Assembly (NCBI RefSeq): GCF_024807945.1
Contig: NZ_JANUFD010000002.1
Coordinates: 372,001-436,000 of the forward strand
Direction: 5' to 3'
Length of the DNA: 64,000 bases
DNA from: Pseudomonas sp. JUb42
Lineage (GTDB): Bacteria; Pseudomonadota; Gammaproteobacteria; Pseudomonadales; Pseudomonadaceae
The notes under the pieces were generated by a model, which ran no database searches, was not told where the DNA came from, and saw nothing but the letters and a program-made list of their open reading frames with translations. Below, piece after piece: positions 17,853 to 24,975 of this stretch. Each line of letters starts with the position of its first letter. Within the stretch, counting starts at the first letter, position 1. Position numbers and translations under genes: made by a program.

Positions 17853-18596
17853 ATGTCTGATCCCAACTCCGCGATTGCCAAAGTCATCACCACCAGCACT
17901 ACCTTCGTCGACAAAGCAGTTGAGTTTCGGCATTTCATGTTGCTGAGCTCATTTATATTGGCGCTCGATTCATGCCTGGTGATTTTCTATCAAAAGAACT
18001 TGCTGCAATCCTTCGGGAGCCTTGACAGCCCCGAGGTCAATGCAGCGGCCGCGCTGGTGTTCCTCGGGATATTTGCGTTTCTCATGGCATTATTTTTCCC
18101 AGTCCTACGTCACGTATCATTGTTTATCGTCTCGATGATTCGTCAGCAATTCTCACCTACGAAAGAGGACATAAATCACAATCTGCGTGACGCTACTATT
18201 GTTCGCCATAAGGCGCTGATCGATAGGGACAAGCTAATCATTGATCAGCTCGACAAGCAGGAGGAGACGAAGAACGATCATAGGACCAACATGAATATCG
18301 GATTCGGCCTGGTATTGATGTTCGTTATCAATATGCTAGTCCTCGGCAACGACGATCTGCAATCACTTACCCAGACCGCACAGACGCTGCTGTACAGCTT
18401 GAAGGGTTTTTGGATTACGGCTCTGATCAGGGGTACCTTTGGAACATTCAACTTATTCTTGTTGGCAATGTTCGCCATGTCTCTCACGCCTGACACTGAT
18501 GATAAGTTCTACCTCCCCGAATCGAGTGAGGAGATGACTGCTCGGCAGGAAAGGGAGAAAAAAATGCTGAGTTCTAAAGGCCATTATCTGGGCTAA
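17853..18596 (+). CDS. Opposite-strand membrane protein, unknown function
   Basis: The 247-residue protein has membrane segments at about residues 29-48, 68-105 (long or double), 149-167 and 185-210, with a charged cytoplasm-like segment between them (EDINHNLRDATIVRHKALID). Family not recognised. It lies against the direction of the late genes, between HNH and holin, and is AT-richer than both. The start at 17853 (or ATG 17847) is chosen because upstream sequence overlaps HNH. Inference: an independently transcribed cargo gene, possibly acting at the inner membrane in the lysogen. Confidence 0.6.
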   Translation: MSDPNSAIAKVITTSTTFVDKAVEFRHFMLLSSFILALDSCLVIFYQKNLLQSFGSLDSPEVNAAAALVFLGIFAFLMALFFPVLRHVSLFIVSMIRQQFSPTKEDINHNLRDATIVRHKALIDRDKLIIDQLDKQEETKNDHRTNMNIGFGLVLMFVINMLVLGNDDLQSLTQTAQTLLYSLKGFWITALIRGTFGTFNLFLLAMFAMSLTPDTDDKFYLPESSEEMTARQEREKKMLSSKGHYLG

Positions 18597-18636
18597 TCGC
18601 CATATGCTGACACGGCTTGAATGCTCTTCAAGCCGG

Positions 18637-18987
18637 TCAACCCGCTCCGGGAGGCCCCCTACGAGCCGCTCTCCGGTTCAATCCCAACCGCCTAGCCGCC
18701 CACCGTTCATACAGCCCGATGGCAACGTCCGCCCCTGCCATTGCAGTCAAACACCCTAACGCGCCCGCCATCAACATCGACGCCCCCGCAGCGACCAATA
18801 ACATCATGCTGGTCAATCCGCAGACAACACAGGCGCCCGATCGAAGGGCCAGGCGCCTGATGAGTGGCCAACCGCGTATACCGTCTTTGTCAGCCCTCCA
18901 CATCTCTCCAGACACTCCGCCCACCAGGGCAAGGATAATTACTGTCCAGATTGGCATTTCAACCAGGGCTTGTTGCTCATCAGTCAT
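18637..18987 (-). CDS. Holin (Phage_holin_3_3 / pyocin-type)
   Basis: The 116-residue protein starts MTDEQQALVEMPIW, typical of pyocin and phage holins of this family. Hydrophobic segments lie at about residues 12-26, 51-70 and 74-90, with a basic C-terminus (RWAARRLGLNRRAARR). It should permeabilise the inner membrane at the end of infection. An SD (AGGAGCA) supports the ATG at 18987. It is the first gene of the late transcript after the Q-like gene. No endolysin or spanin is visible nearby. Confidence 0.85.
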   Translation of the reverse strand: MTDEQQALVEMPIWTVIILALVGGVSGEMWRADKDGIRGWPLIRRLALRSGACVVCGLTSMMLLVAAGASMLMAGALGCLTAMAGADVAIGLYERWAARRLGLNRRAARRGPPGAG

Positions 18988-19068
18988 TGCTTGCTCCTGC
19001 ACTCAGGCCCATCTGTTCGCGGGCATATCGGTCGAATATCATCAGTTCCTTTCGATCAAGGAGCTGTG

Positions 19069-19416
19069 ATGATTACTCTGGCTAGCGGATTTCAAATTGT
19101 GGCGGCGATAGGGTCGGTGGTTTTCACTTATGTGAGGCTCACACATGCCCAACGGGCTGAAGCAAAAACGCTTTTGTACCGTGGGACAGCGGTCCTATCA
19201 GCAATAGCCGTGGGATTGGCGTCAATCACGAACGTCATTGGATTTGGAATCAGTGACGCGCCGCTAACACGGCACGATGTGCTTTGGCTGCTCCTGAACA
19301 TTTGGAACGCCATCGCTTATGCCGGTTGTGGCATTGGTCTGGCAGCGTATTGGTATGGCCAAAACCAAAAAGCCAAAGCAGTCTCAGAAAACCAGCAGCC
19401 CGCGAACGAGCCATAA
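19069..19416 (+). CDS. Small opposite-strand membrane protein
   Basis: The 115-residue protein has hydrophobic segments at about residues 7-20, 37-60 and 72-95, and a polar tail. It is not recognised. An SD (AAGGAG, 6 bases before) fixes the ATG at 19069, and a terminator follows within 5 bases of the stop, so it is a complete transcription unit on the plus strand. It is divergent from the holin. Like the gene at 17853 it may be cargo; an immunity or superinfection-exclusion role is possible. Confidence 0.6.
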   Translation: MITLASGFQIVAAIGSVVFTYVRLTHAQRAEAKTLLYRGTAVLSAIAVGLASITNVIGFGISDAPLTRHDVLWLLLNIWNAIAYAGCGIGLAAYWYGQNQKAKAVSENQQPANEP

Positions 19417-19446
19417 AAAAACCGGCCCATTGGGCCGGTCTGTTTT
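19415..19446. terminator. Strong bidirectional terminator (candidate tR'-like site)
   Basis: A near-perfect stem, ACCGGCCCA/TGGGCCGGT (19421-19439), is flanked by six A on the left and CTGTTTTT on the right, so it can work in both directions. On the plus strand it ends the gene at 19069-19416. On the minus strand it lies between the Q-like gene and the holin, where a Q-dependent terminator would be expected. Confidence 0.85.
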
Positions 19447-19895
19447 TGCGCTTTTCGCTGTCGCACCTATCGAAGATGGGTACTTTTTACAGGTGGATTT
19501 TCCTGGCATCAAGCCTGTTTTGACGCCACCCATGAATAGGTGTGTTACGCCTAGGCAATGTCGGTGAATACACCCCTTCGGCAATAGCGCCAAAGGCGCT
19601 GTCCTACTGACCCATACTCACTGCAAGTCGATGGGTCAGTGCAGAGCCCCTGAGTACAAGGCTCTGCCCCACTGTCCTATCTATTAATAAGTTCTCCACA
19701 TGTAGAGATATATAAATACACGCTAGCGCGGTGCGCGCGTGTGTACGGGCATGTGACACACGCATATGTGCGCGAGGTTTTTGGCTGGGACGGTGGGACA
19801 CGTACGTATTGCGCGGCTTGTAGCTGACCCACGACGTGAATCGACTTGGGTCAACCGGGACAATAGCCGGCCGCCACGGGCCAAAAGATAACGCA
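19447..19895. other. Untranslated region before the late genes with three consecutive hairpins
   Basis: No convincing gene in about 450 bases. Three inverted repeats follow one another: AGCGCC-AAA-GGCGCT (19586-19600), ACTGACCCAT/ATGGGTCAGT (19606-19640) and GCAGAGCC/GGCTCTGC (19641-19667). An AT-rich patch follows (about 19680-19727). The ORF on the minus strand at 19604-19801 is Arg/His-rich and is not credible as a protein. By analogy with lambda pR', this is the likely late promoter and leader RNA. Confidence 0.6.
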
Positions 19896-20273
19896 TCAAG
19901 CCACCTTTCTCATCAGCAGCGCTGCTATGCACTCATGCGCCTCATGCAGCCGCTGATAGTACGTCTTGAGACTGCATCTGCAGAACCTCAGCTTCTGGGT
20001 GAGATTACTATCGTGATTGCAGTAATGCTCGCACACCACGACGCTGAGACGCGCATCCAGGTGCTTGTTCACGATCAATTCGATATCAGCAGACTCATCG
20101 AGCAAAACCCGGCTTCCTCGTGTCCCCCTGATCAGCTCGCCTTTATACTCCATCAACATCGCAATCATATTCCCGCTCCCTGACAGCATTTCATGATCGC
20201 TGTGCAGGTCCTCGGCCCAGAGCTTGAGCATTTCATCGATACGCTTAATCAAAGCACGGCTCCTCAACTTCAT
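19896..20273 (-). CDS. Q-like / RinA-type late transcription regulator
   Basis: The 125-residue protein has a helical N-terminus (RALIKRIDEMLKLWAEDLHS). Its C-terminal half resembles sigma-like or ArpU/RinA-type helix-turn-helix proteins: VVVCEHYCNHDSNLTQKLRF followed by KTYYQRLHEAHECIAALL. It overlaps the primase stop by 29 bases, is the last gene of the early operon and precedes the late genes, as Q does in lambda. Role inferred from fold and position. A TTG a few codons in has a better SD, so the start may be 7 residues later. Confidence 0.65.
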   Translation of the reverse strand: MKLRSRALIKRIDEMLKLWAEDLHSDHEMLSGSGNMIAMLMEYKGELIRGTRGSRVLLDESADIELIVNKHLDARLSVVVCEHYCNHDSNLTQKLRFCRCSLKTYYQRLHEAHECIAALLMRKVA

Positions 20274-22461
20274 TTCGCTTCAGCGGGCCTGCGCCGCCCC
20301 AGCCTTCAGGGCGCTTGTAAGCCCATGGCCGCTTGCCGCTTTTGAATAGCGCAGGCAAGCGAACACGCCTCCAGCCCAGCCGATGCATAATCGCTCCCAC
20401 ACGGATCTGCTCCGGCTTGCCCCAGTGACCGTAATCCAGCTTCAGTGCCTGGCTCAGAAGCTCACTGCCCGTCGTGGTCTCGCCGATCTGTGATTCCTCC
20501 AGCCAGGCAAGAATCGGCCCTTCCCACTCATCCACCACAAAGCGCTCTTCCTGCGCAGCGGTGAACAAAGGCGCTTCGTCACGATTGACCCACCAGCGGT
20601 CGCCCGCTTCAAAACAAAACACTGCTTCGGCCAACAATTGATCACGGATCTCCCGCAGCCTATCGAGATTGATTGAGGTGCACGCAACCGGCCAATAACG
20701 GCGGTTACCAGTAGCGTCCTTCAGGTATTCATCCTGATTGGTCGTGCCAACAAAAACACACTGGCGTGGCACGTCGCAGGTTCTGCGCCCATAGCTTTCG
20801 CGATAGGTGTCCACTGACGCAGAGAAGAACTGCTTGGCCTTGGTGGTATCTGCCTTGTTGAAGCTGTCCAGCTCGCCCAGTTCGACAATCCATTTGCCCC
20901 GAATCGCCTGAAAGGCATCCTTGTCCCCAAGGTTGAACGGGGTGTCCATAAACCACTTGCCGCCGATGATGCTCAAGGCTGTGGACTTGCCCGCCCCCTG
21001 CCCACCCTCCAGGATCATTACCGCGTCAGCTTTGCAACCGGGCTCCATCGCTCGTGCTACAGCAGAAATCAACCAACGTTTGCCGACCTTGGCTGAATAT
21101 TCGTTGGCGGCAACGCCCAGGGTTTCAGTCAACCAGGTGTCCAATCGCGGAACGCGATCCCACTCCAGGCGGCTCAGGTAATCCTGCACGGGGTGGAAGC
21201 GGTGATCATGGGCGACCACACTGACCGCCTCCATAACGCTGGATGATTTGACGCGGAAGTTGTAATACTGGGCCAACCACTTCATCACGCGCACATCGTC
21301 TATGTCAGCCCATTCGCCAGTGTCACCACCGTAGGGCGCAGCTCTGAGCTTGACGATCTTGGAACTGAAGGCGCAGTAGTTGATGACACCACCCCAGCGT
21401 TCATCGTTACCCAAGATCAACTCTACGTTCTGCATATGCGGGATCAGACTGCCGCCTTCCGTTCGGGCCAACTGATTCTTCCAGCCTCCGGCAGCAGGCG
21501 GCCTCACCAACGCCATGACTTGCCGACGTACTGCTTCGAGTCCTTCGTGACAGTGCAGATCGTTGAAGTCAGTCCACTTGTCTTCCCGCTCGCTAGTGAA
21601 AATTGGCCCCACAACCTGGCCGCCCACGACAAGCGCGGCATTACCGCCCTTCTCTTCACCAGGGTTCCAAGGCTCGCCGTTAGGCCGCTTGGTTTTCCAA
21701 TCATCATCACGACAGATAATCAAAGGTCTGCCGGGGAAACGATCGCGCATCACTTTGGCAACCGACAGCAAATTGCCTGCGTCAAAAGCAATGGCAACCG
21801 CAGCCGATGTCGCCATGTGCAAGCTAGCCCCCGTCGCATACCCCTCACAGATCAGCAGCGGTTCTCCTGGTTCGGGGTCCGGACCAATCAGGTGAAACGC
21901 GCCATCCTTTGACAGGCCGTATGGCCAATAGGATTTATCCCGGCCGGTATTCTCCTGTACGCACGGGAAGATCACCTGCAGACCGACAATCTGGTCGCGG
22001 ACATTGCTCATTGGAACAAGGACGGCTCCTGATCGAGGCGCATACCGCACGCGGAAGCCAACGATCTGCTTGCGCTGCAGGTAGTCGCTTGTCCCCTTCT
22101 CCGGCATGCGCTGGAACAACCCGGCTGCTCGCGCAGCTGCTCTTCGCGCACGATTCGCTGCGACGTCCGCAGCCCTGCGCTTGGCAGCATCCTGGCGCGC
22201 ACGCATCACCTCGCGCTCTTCCGCCGTCATCCTCCCGGCCTTGACCTTGATCTTGGTGGTATCGCCTGATCGCCAGTCACCGAAGCTGCCGAAAATCAGC
22301 GTCTCGCCCTTCGCGGTCAGGTACTCATGTGCCACATACCAGCCGTTCTTTTCACTTCCTTTATCCAGTGACGTTCTGCACCGCGTCAATTTGCCGAACA
22401 CCAGGGGCTGCTCGGGCTCCAGGCCGCAATCGGCAAACTGTTTCAACACGTCATCCAGCAT
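20245..22461 (-). CDS. Toprim primase fused to VirE-type helicase/ATPase
   Basis: The 738-residue replication protein has an N-terminal primase-like part with a toprim core (LLICEGYATGASLHMATS, then LIICRDDD at about residues 200-260). A C-terminal VirE/VapE-type P-loop ATPase follows, with VMILEGGQGAGKSTALSIIG (about 470-490) and VELGELDSFNKADTTKAK. This kind of protein primes and unwinds phage DNA. An SD (AAGGAGCG) supports the start, which overlaps the zinc-finger gene by 11 bases. Confidence 0.9.
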   Translation of the reverse strand: MLDDVLKQFADCGLEPEQPLVFGKLTRCRTSLDKGSEKNGWYVAHEYLTAKGETLIFGSFGDWRSGDTTKIKVKAGRMTAEEREVMRARQDAAKRRAADVAANRARRAAARAAGLFQRMPEKGTSDYLQRKQIVGFRVRYAPRSGAVLVPMSNVRDQIVGLQVIFPCVQENTGRDKSYWPYGLSKDGAFHLIGPDPEPGEPLLICEGYATGASLHMATSAAVAIAFDAGNLLSVAKVMRDRFPGRPLIICRDDDWKTKRPNGEPWNPGEEKGGNAALVVGGQVVGPIFTSEREDKWTDFNDLHCHEGLEAVRRQVMALVRPPAAGGWKNQLARTEGGSLIPHMQNVELILGNDERWGGVINYCAFSSKIVKLRAAPYGGDTGEWADIDDVRVMKWLAQYYNFRVKSSSVMEAVSVVAHDHRFHPVQDYLSRLEWDRVPRLDTWLTETLGVAANEYSAKVGKRWLISAVARAMEPGCKADAVMILEGGQGAGKSTALSIIGGKWFMDTPFNLGDKDAFQAIRGKWIVELGELDSFNKADTTKAKQFFSASVDTYRESYGRRTCDVPRQCVFVGTTNQDEYLKDATGNRRYWPVACTSINLDRLREIRDQLLAEAVFCFEAGDRWWVNRDEAPLFTAAQEERFVVDEWEGPILAWLEESQIGETTTGSELLSQALKLDYGHWGKPEQIRVGAIMHRLGWRRVRLPALFKSGKRPWAYKRPEGWGGAGPLKRNEVEEPCFD

Positions 22462-22669
22462 GACCCGCTCCTTTCAGCTCCAGTTTTGTTTGGCATTGCG
22501 CACACCGCATGCAGCCCAACACGGCGAAGCGCCGCTGCCAGGGAATCAGCCCCTGGCAATCGACACAGAACCGCGTCGCCTCATCGGAGTTAGCCGGGCG
22601 GCGTGTGGCAAGGCCCAGTTCCATGTATTTCAGGGTCAGGTCATTGGCAAAGTCGGCGTGGTCAGCCAT
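22451..22669 (-). CDS. TraR/DksA-like zinc-finger protein
   Basis: The 72-residue protein has a C4 zinc finger (C35, C38, C53, C56 in CVDCQGLIP...GCMRCAQC) and an N-terminal helix. This matches short TraR/DksA proteins, which bind RNA polymerase through the secondary channel and can mimic ppGpp/DksA effects. The gene is translationally coupled to the primase. It has a good SD (GGGAGGTG). Confidence 0.85.
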   Translation of the reverse strand: MADHADFANDLTLKYMELGLATRRPANSDEATRFCVDCQGLIPWQRRFAVLGCMRCAQCQTKLELKGAGHAG

Positions 22670-22708
22670 GTGCCACCTCCCACGCTGAAAAGCCTTGTTT
22701 CAATGAGG

Positions 22709-22960
22709 TCAGGAAGGATGCCAATCGGCCGCAATTTTCCCGGCGGCGATTAATTGCGACACGGCGGCATCGAATGACAGTACGCGCGGATTCCCGGATA
22801 AAATCGGTTCCACATTTGTCAGAGCCAAAGTTCCCGATGGCAGAGGATCGTGGCTCTCGAGCGGATCCACGATGTGCTCGCAGCCGAAGAATTCGGCCAT
22901 GGTTTGAGCGAGCTGAGTTTTGCCACAACCCTGTGGTCCAACGACGATGAGTGGTTTCAT
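22709..22960 (-). CDS. Very small P-loop protein
   Basis: The 83-residue protein begins with a perfect P-loop, MKPLIVVGPQGCGKTQLAQT (GPQGCGKT at 8-15). A short beta/helix pattern follows, ending in a basic region. No full NTPase fold fits in this length. An SD (GAGG, about 9 bases before the ATG) is present. A longer overlapping frame (22662-23108) does not look like protein. It may modulate the primase-helicase encoded downstream, but that is inference from position only. Confidence 0.7.
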   Translation of the reverse strand: MKPLIVVGPQGCGKTQLAQTMAEFFGCEHIVDPLESHDPLPSGTLALTNVEPILSGNPRVLSFDAAVSQLIAAGKIAADWHPS

Positions 22961-23100
22961 TTTGTAATACCTCGTATGAGAGAGATTTTTGAAGATGTTC
23001 CAGGGAGATAGGCGTTACGCTCACCCCCTGAAACTTTTGAGCAAACAGCTGTTGCTCAAAACCTACGTCGGCTAAACCTGAACCAGGCTCGCGGGCTGAT

Positions 23101-23619
23101 CTATTCACGGTCAGTCCCCCGAGTCGTCTGGTTCACGTAGCAGGCTCGGTTGTACATCCCGAGCAAAGCCTGAATACCGCGGAAAACCTGCTGCCGGATT
23201 TCTGCCAATTCATTGCCGCTAACCTTCCCGTCGCCTATGTGCTTCGCCCAGGTATCAGAGAGATCCGCGACCTGATGGAAGAACAAGGCGATACCCGAAG
23301 TCAGGGTTTCCGGCATGTCATCGGTGTAAGCCTCAGCCAGCTCCTGCCAGATCGTGTCGCCGACCAGTGCGTGAACGGCGTCCAGAATCCGTCGGTCCTT
23401 GGTCAATTCAAGGATCTCGCCGAACTCCTGGATATTCACGATGTGGCTCGGGTGAGTGGGCGACAGCTTGTGCTGCAGAGTGCTGACATTCCGGCCGGTG
23501 GTGACGGCGATGGCAGCAGCACCGCCGGGGTAGTCCCGTGCGGCGTGGTAGAGCGCCAGATCGAGTGGCAAAACTTCCCGTTTCGCCCGATCAACGCAGT
23601 TCAGAGCTGTTCGGCTCAT
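23101..23619 (-). CDS. CII-family phage regulatory protein (Phage_CP76)
   Basis: The 172-residue protein belongs to the CP76/CII-like regulators: VLPLDLALYHAARDYPGGAA, then AVTTGRNVSTLQHKLSPTHP (DNA-binding helices) and a helical C-terminus ending RQQVFRGIQALLGM. It lies after the Cro-like gene in the early operon, where lambda-type phages place cII. An AAGGA SD lies about 8 bases before the ATG. Confidence 0.85.
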   Translation of the reverse strand: MSRTALNCVDRAKREVLPLDLALYHAARDYPGGAAAIAVTTGRNVSTLQHKLSPTHPSHIVNIQEFGEILELTKDRRILDAVHALVGDTIWQELAEAYTDDMPETLTSGIALFFHQVADLSDTWAKHIGDGKVSGNELAEIRQQVFRGIQALLGMYNRACYVNQTTRGTDRE

Positions 23620-23655
23620 GGCATTAATCCTTGCATGTTGCCAGTGCCGCGCGGA

Positions 23656-23949
23656 ATGCAGTGGTGGTACATTTGCCGCGTGGCTGAGAGGCCCAATACG
23701 CCGGTCAGATTCTCAAGATCGAAACCGGCACCGTGCCGGGGCGAACACTCCGTTGTTCATCCCTGGCGCAACAGCTGCCCTATCTGTGGTGGAGACGGCA
23801 GCAACTCAGGGTCATCCGTGATCCTGAAAAGCGCGATGAAAGGAAACGTCTGTACGTGGTGTGCTCCCGCTTCCTTCGTCGCGACCCGGCAGCACTGTGG
23901 TGGTGTGTGTCGGGGGAACTGGGCGGCCTATTGGTCGCCTTTTTTCTAG
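23656..23949 (+). CDS. Possible cysteine-rich small protein antisense to the early operon
   Basis: The 330-base gap between cro and cII holds no minus-strand gene. On the plus strand a frame from ATG 23656 encodes 97 residues with two CxxC pairs (SCPICGGDG and VCTWC), a zinc-finger-like spacing, and stops just inside a plus-strand terminator. No good SD is seen, and a second plus frame (from 23733) is also open across the region. It may be protein, a regulatory RNA or neither. Confidence 0.25.
   Translation: MQWWYICRVAERPNTPVRFSRSKPAPCRGEHSVVHPWRNSCPICGGDGSNSGSSVILKSAMKGNVCTWCAPASFVATRQHCGGVCRGNWAAYWSPFF
23922..23945 (+). terminator. Plus-strand terminator in the cro-cII gap
   Basis: GGCGGCC-TATT-GGTCGCC forms a 7-bp stem (one G-T pair) followed by six T on the plus strand. 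There is no T run in the minus direction, so it should stop plus-strand (antisense) transcripts without stopping the early operon. Confidence 0.7.
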
Positions 23950-24183
23950 CTATGCCGCCGAACGTTTTGATTTCTCCTCAGTTAGACCGAAATGTTCCAG
24001 AACCTCGGCGAGCGAGACATAGCCTTCGCTTTGGCTCGCCAACGCTTTGATCAGCGGAACACTTGGGTTTTTGCTCGCATATTTCACGTGCAACCTCAGG
24101 TAATTAACTGCGATCGAGCAGCGCGCGGCGTACTCGATCAGAGCTTCCGGATTCAGCATGTCTATGTATTCGCGCAATTTCAT
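23950..24183 (-). CDS. Cro-like repressor
   Basis: The 77-residue protein has a Cro/YdaS-type helix-turn-helix (MKLREYIDMLNPEALIEYAA, then a recognition region and VSLAEVLEHFG). It is divergent from the CI-like gene with paired operators between them, the usual immunity switch. Transcription would start at the promoter 24207-24235 (TTGTTT - 17 bp - TAACAT), which is covered by an operator. Confidence 0.8.
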   Translation of the reverse strand: MKLREYIDMLNPEALIEYAARCSIAVNYLRLHVKYASKNPSVPLIKALASQSEGYVSLAEVLEHFGLTEEKSKRSAA

Positions 24184-24206
24184 GTGTGTCCCCTAATCGA
24201 AGCTAA

Positions 24207-24235
24207 ATGTTAACCGTAAAGGTTAATAAAAACAA
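24207..24235 (-). promoter_or_regulatory. Early promoter for cro, overlapping operator O1
   Basis: Minus-strand -35 TTGTTT (24230-24235) and -10 TAACAT (24207-24212) are separated by 17 bp. The operator TTAACCGTAAAGGTTAA (24210-24226) occupies the spacer and -10, so bound repressor would block it. Confidence 0.75.
24210..24226. promoter_or_regulatory. Immunity operator O1 (perfect palindrome)
   Basis: TTAACC-GTAAA-GGTTAA: 6-bp perfect inverted repeat with a 5-base centre. It shares the pattern TTAACCnnAAAGGTTAA with sites at 24250 and 26390. Confidence 0.85.
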
Positions 24236-24249
24236 TACCAAAAAGGACA

Positions 24250-24266
24250 TTCACCCTAAAGGTTAA
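24250..24266. promoter_or_regulatory. Immunity operator O2
   Basis: TTCACC-CTAAA-GGTTAA: one mismatch from the palindrome. It lies 40 bp from O1 (centre to centre) and 18 bp before the cI start codon, so it could autoregulate cI. Confidence 0.8.
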
Positions 24267-24284
24267 CCACGCCAGAATCAGCAC

Positions 24285-24926
24285 ATGAATATTTCCAGCA
24301 CTCGCCTCCGTAATTTTCGTCACATCCTGGCCGAACGAAAGCTCCGCCTCACAGACATTGCCGATCGTTTAGGGAAGGCTCCGGCGCAGGTGAGCGCATT
24401 TGGAGGGAAAAACCCTACAAAAGGTATTGGAAACAAAATCGCGCGGGAGATCGAATCGGTCTTGGACCTATCACCTGGTTCTCTTGATTTCCCTAATGAG
24501 GGCGGCAAATCAACAAAGCAATCGGCCTGCAACGCACAAATTTTGCCTGTTCTGGATGCCATCGCTGCTACAGAGTGGTGCAAAGCCCCGTCTACACTCG
24601 ATTTAAGCTCTGTAACCGAATGGCTTCAGCCGCCTGGATTGACTGCTCCGACTGCATTCGTATATCTAATTGAGGGTATAAGTATGGATCCAGTCTTCAG
24701 CGAAGGCGACAAAATCGTCATTGATCCTTCAGCTGAAGTAGTCGCTGGTAATTACGTTGCTGTTGTGAATGAAACCACCGGAAGAATGATAGTACGACAA
24801 CTAAGGCATGAAGGAGAGGAGAAATTTTTGTACGCAACTAATAACGCTTGGCCTGACAGAATTATACGAATGTCTTCCGAGTGGAAGATTTGCGGGAGAG
24901 CAAAATGGCGAATCACTAATTTATAA
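24285..24926 (+). CDS. CI-like S24 repressor with Arg at the catalytic Lys position
   Basis: The 213-residue protein has an N-terminal helix-turn-helix (residues about 20-62, LTDIADRLGKAPAQVSAFGG) and a C-terminal S24/LexA-like domain with GISMDPVFSEGDKIVIDP (S133). In the stretch that matches LexA EVTVKRLK, this protein has RMIVRQLR, so the catalytic Lys is replaced by Arg (R171). No Ala-Gly or Cys-Gly scissile pair occurs in the linker (about 65-125). It is probably the immunity repressor, but self-cleavage after DNA damage is doubtful. Confidence 0.88.
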   Translation: MNISSTRLRNFRHILAERKLRLTDIADRLGKAPAQVSAFGGKNPTKGIGNKIAREIESVLDLSPGSLDFPNEGGKSTKQSACNAQILPVLDAIAATEWCKAPSTLDLSSVTEWLQPPGLTAPTAFVYLIEGISMDPVFSEGDKIVIDPSAEVVAGNYVAVVNETTGRMIVRQLRHEGEEKFLYATNNAWPDRIIRMSSEWKICGRAKWRITNL

Positions 24927-24935
24927 TATAAGAAA

Positions 24936-24964
24936 CCATCCCTAATCATCTAATCTAGAGATGG
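24936..24964. terminator. Weak hairpin between convergent cI and HEPN genes
   Basis: CCATCCCTA and TAGAGATGG (one mismatch) can form a 9-bp stem in the 49-base gap between two convergent stops. No strong T run follows, so terminator function is uncertain. Confidence 0.4.
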
Positions 24965-24975
24965 GGGCAATTTCG

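Noticed and set aside
19586..19667. Hairpin cluster considered as a tRNA or CRISPR repeat
   Set aside because: No cloverleaf with a TTC arm and no regularly spaced identical repeats with spacers; no CRISPR array or tRNA was seen anywhere in the window.
19604..19801. 65-codon minus-strand frame between the Q-like gene and the holin
   Set aside because: His/Arg-rich repeats, covers the hairpins; no SD or family pattern.
22662..23108. 148-codon minus-strand frame around the P-loop gene
   Set aside because: Arg/Ser-rich and lacks motifs; the overlapping frame with a perfect P-loop and SD is the better choice.
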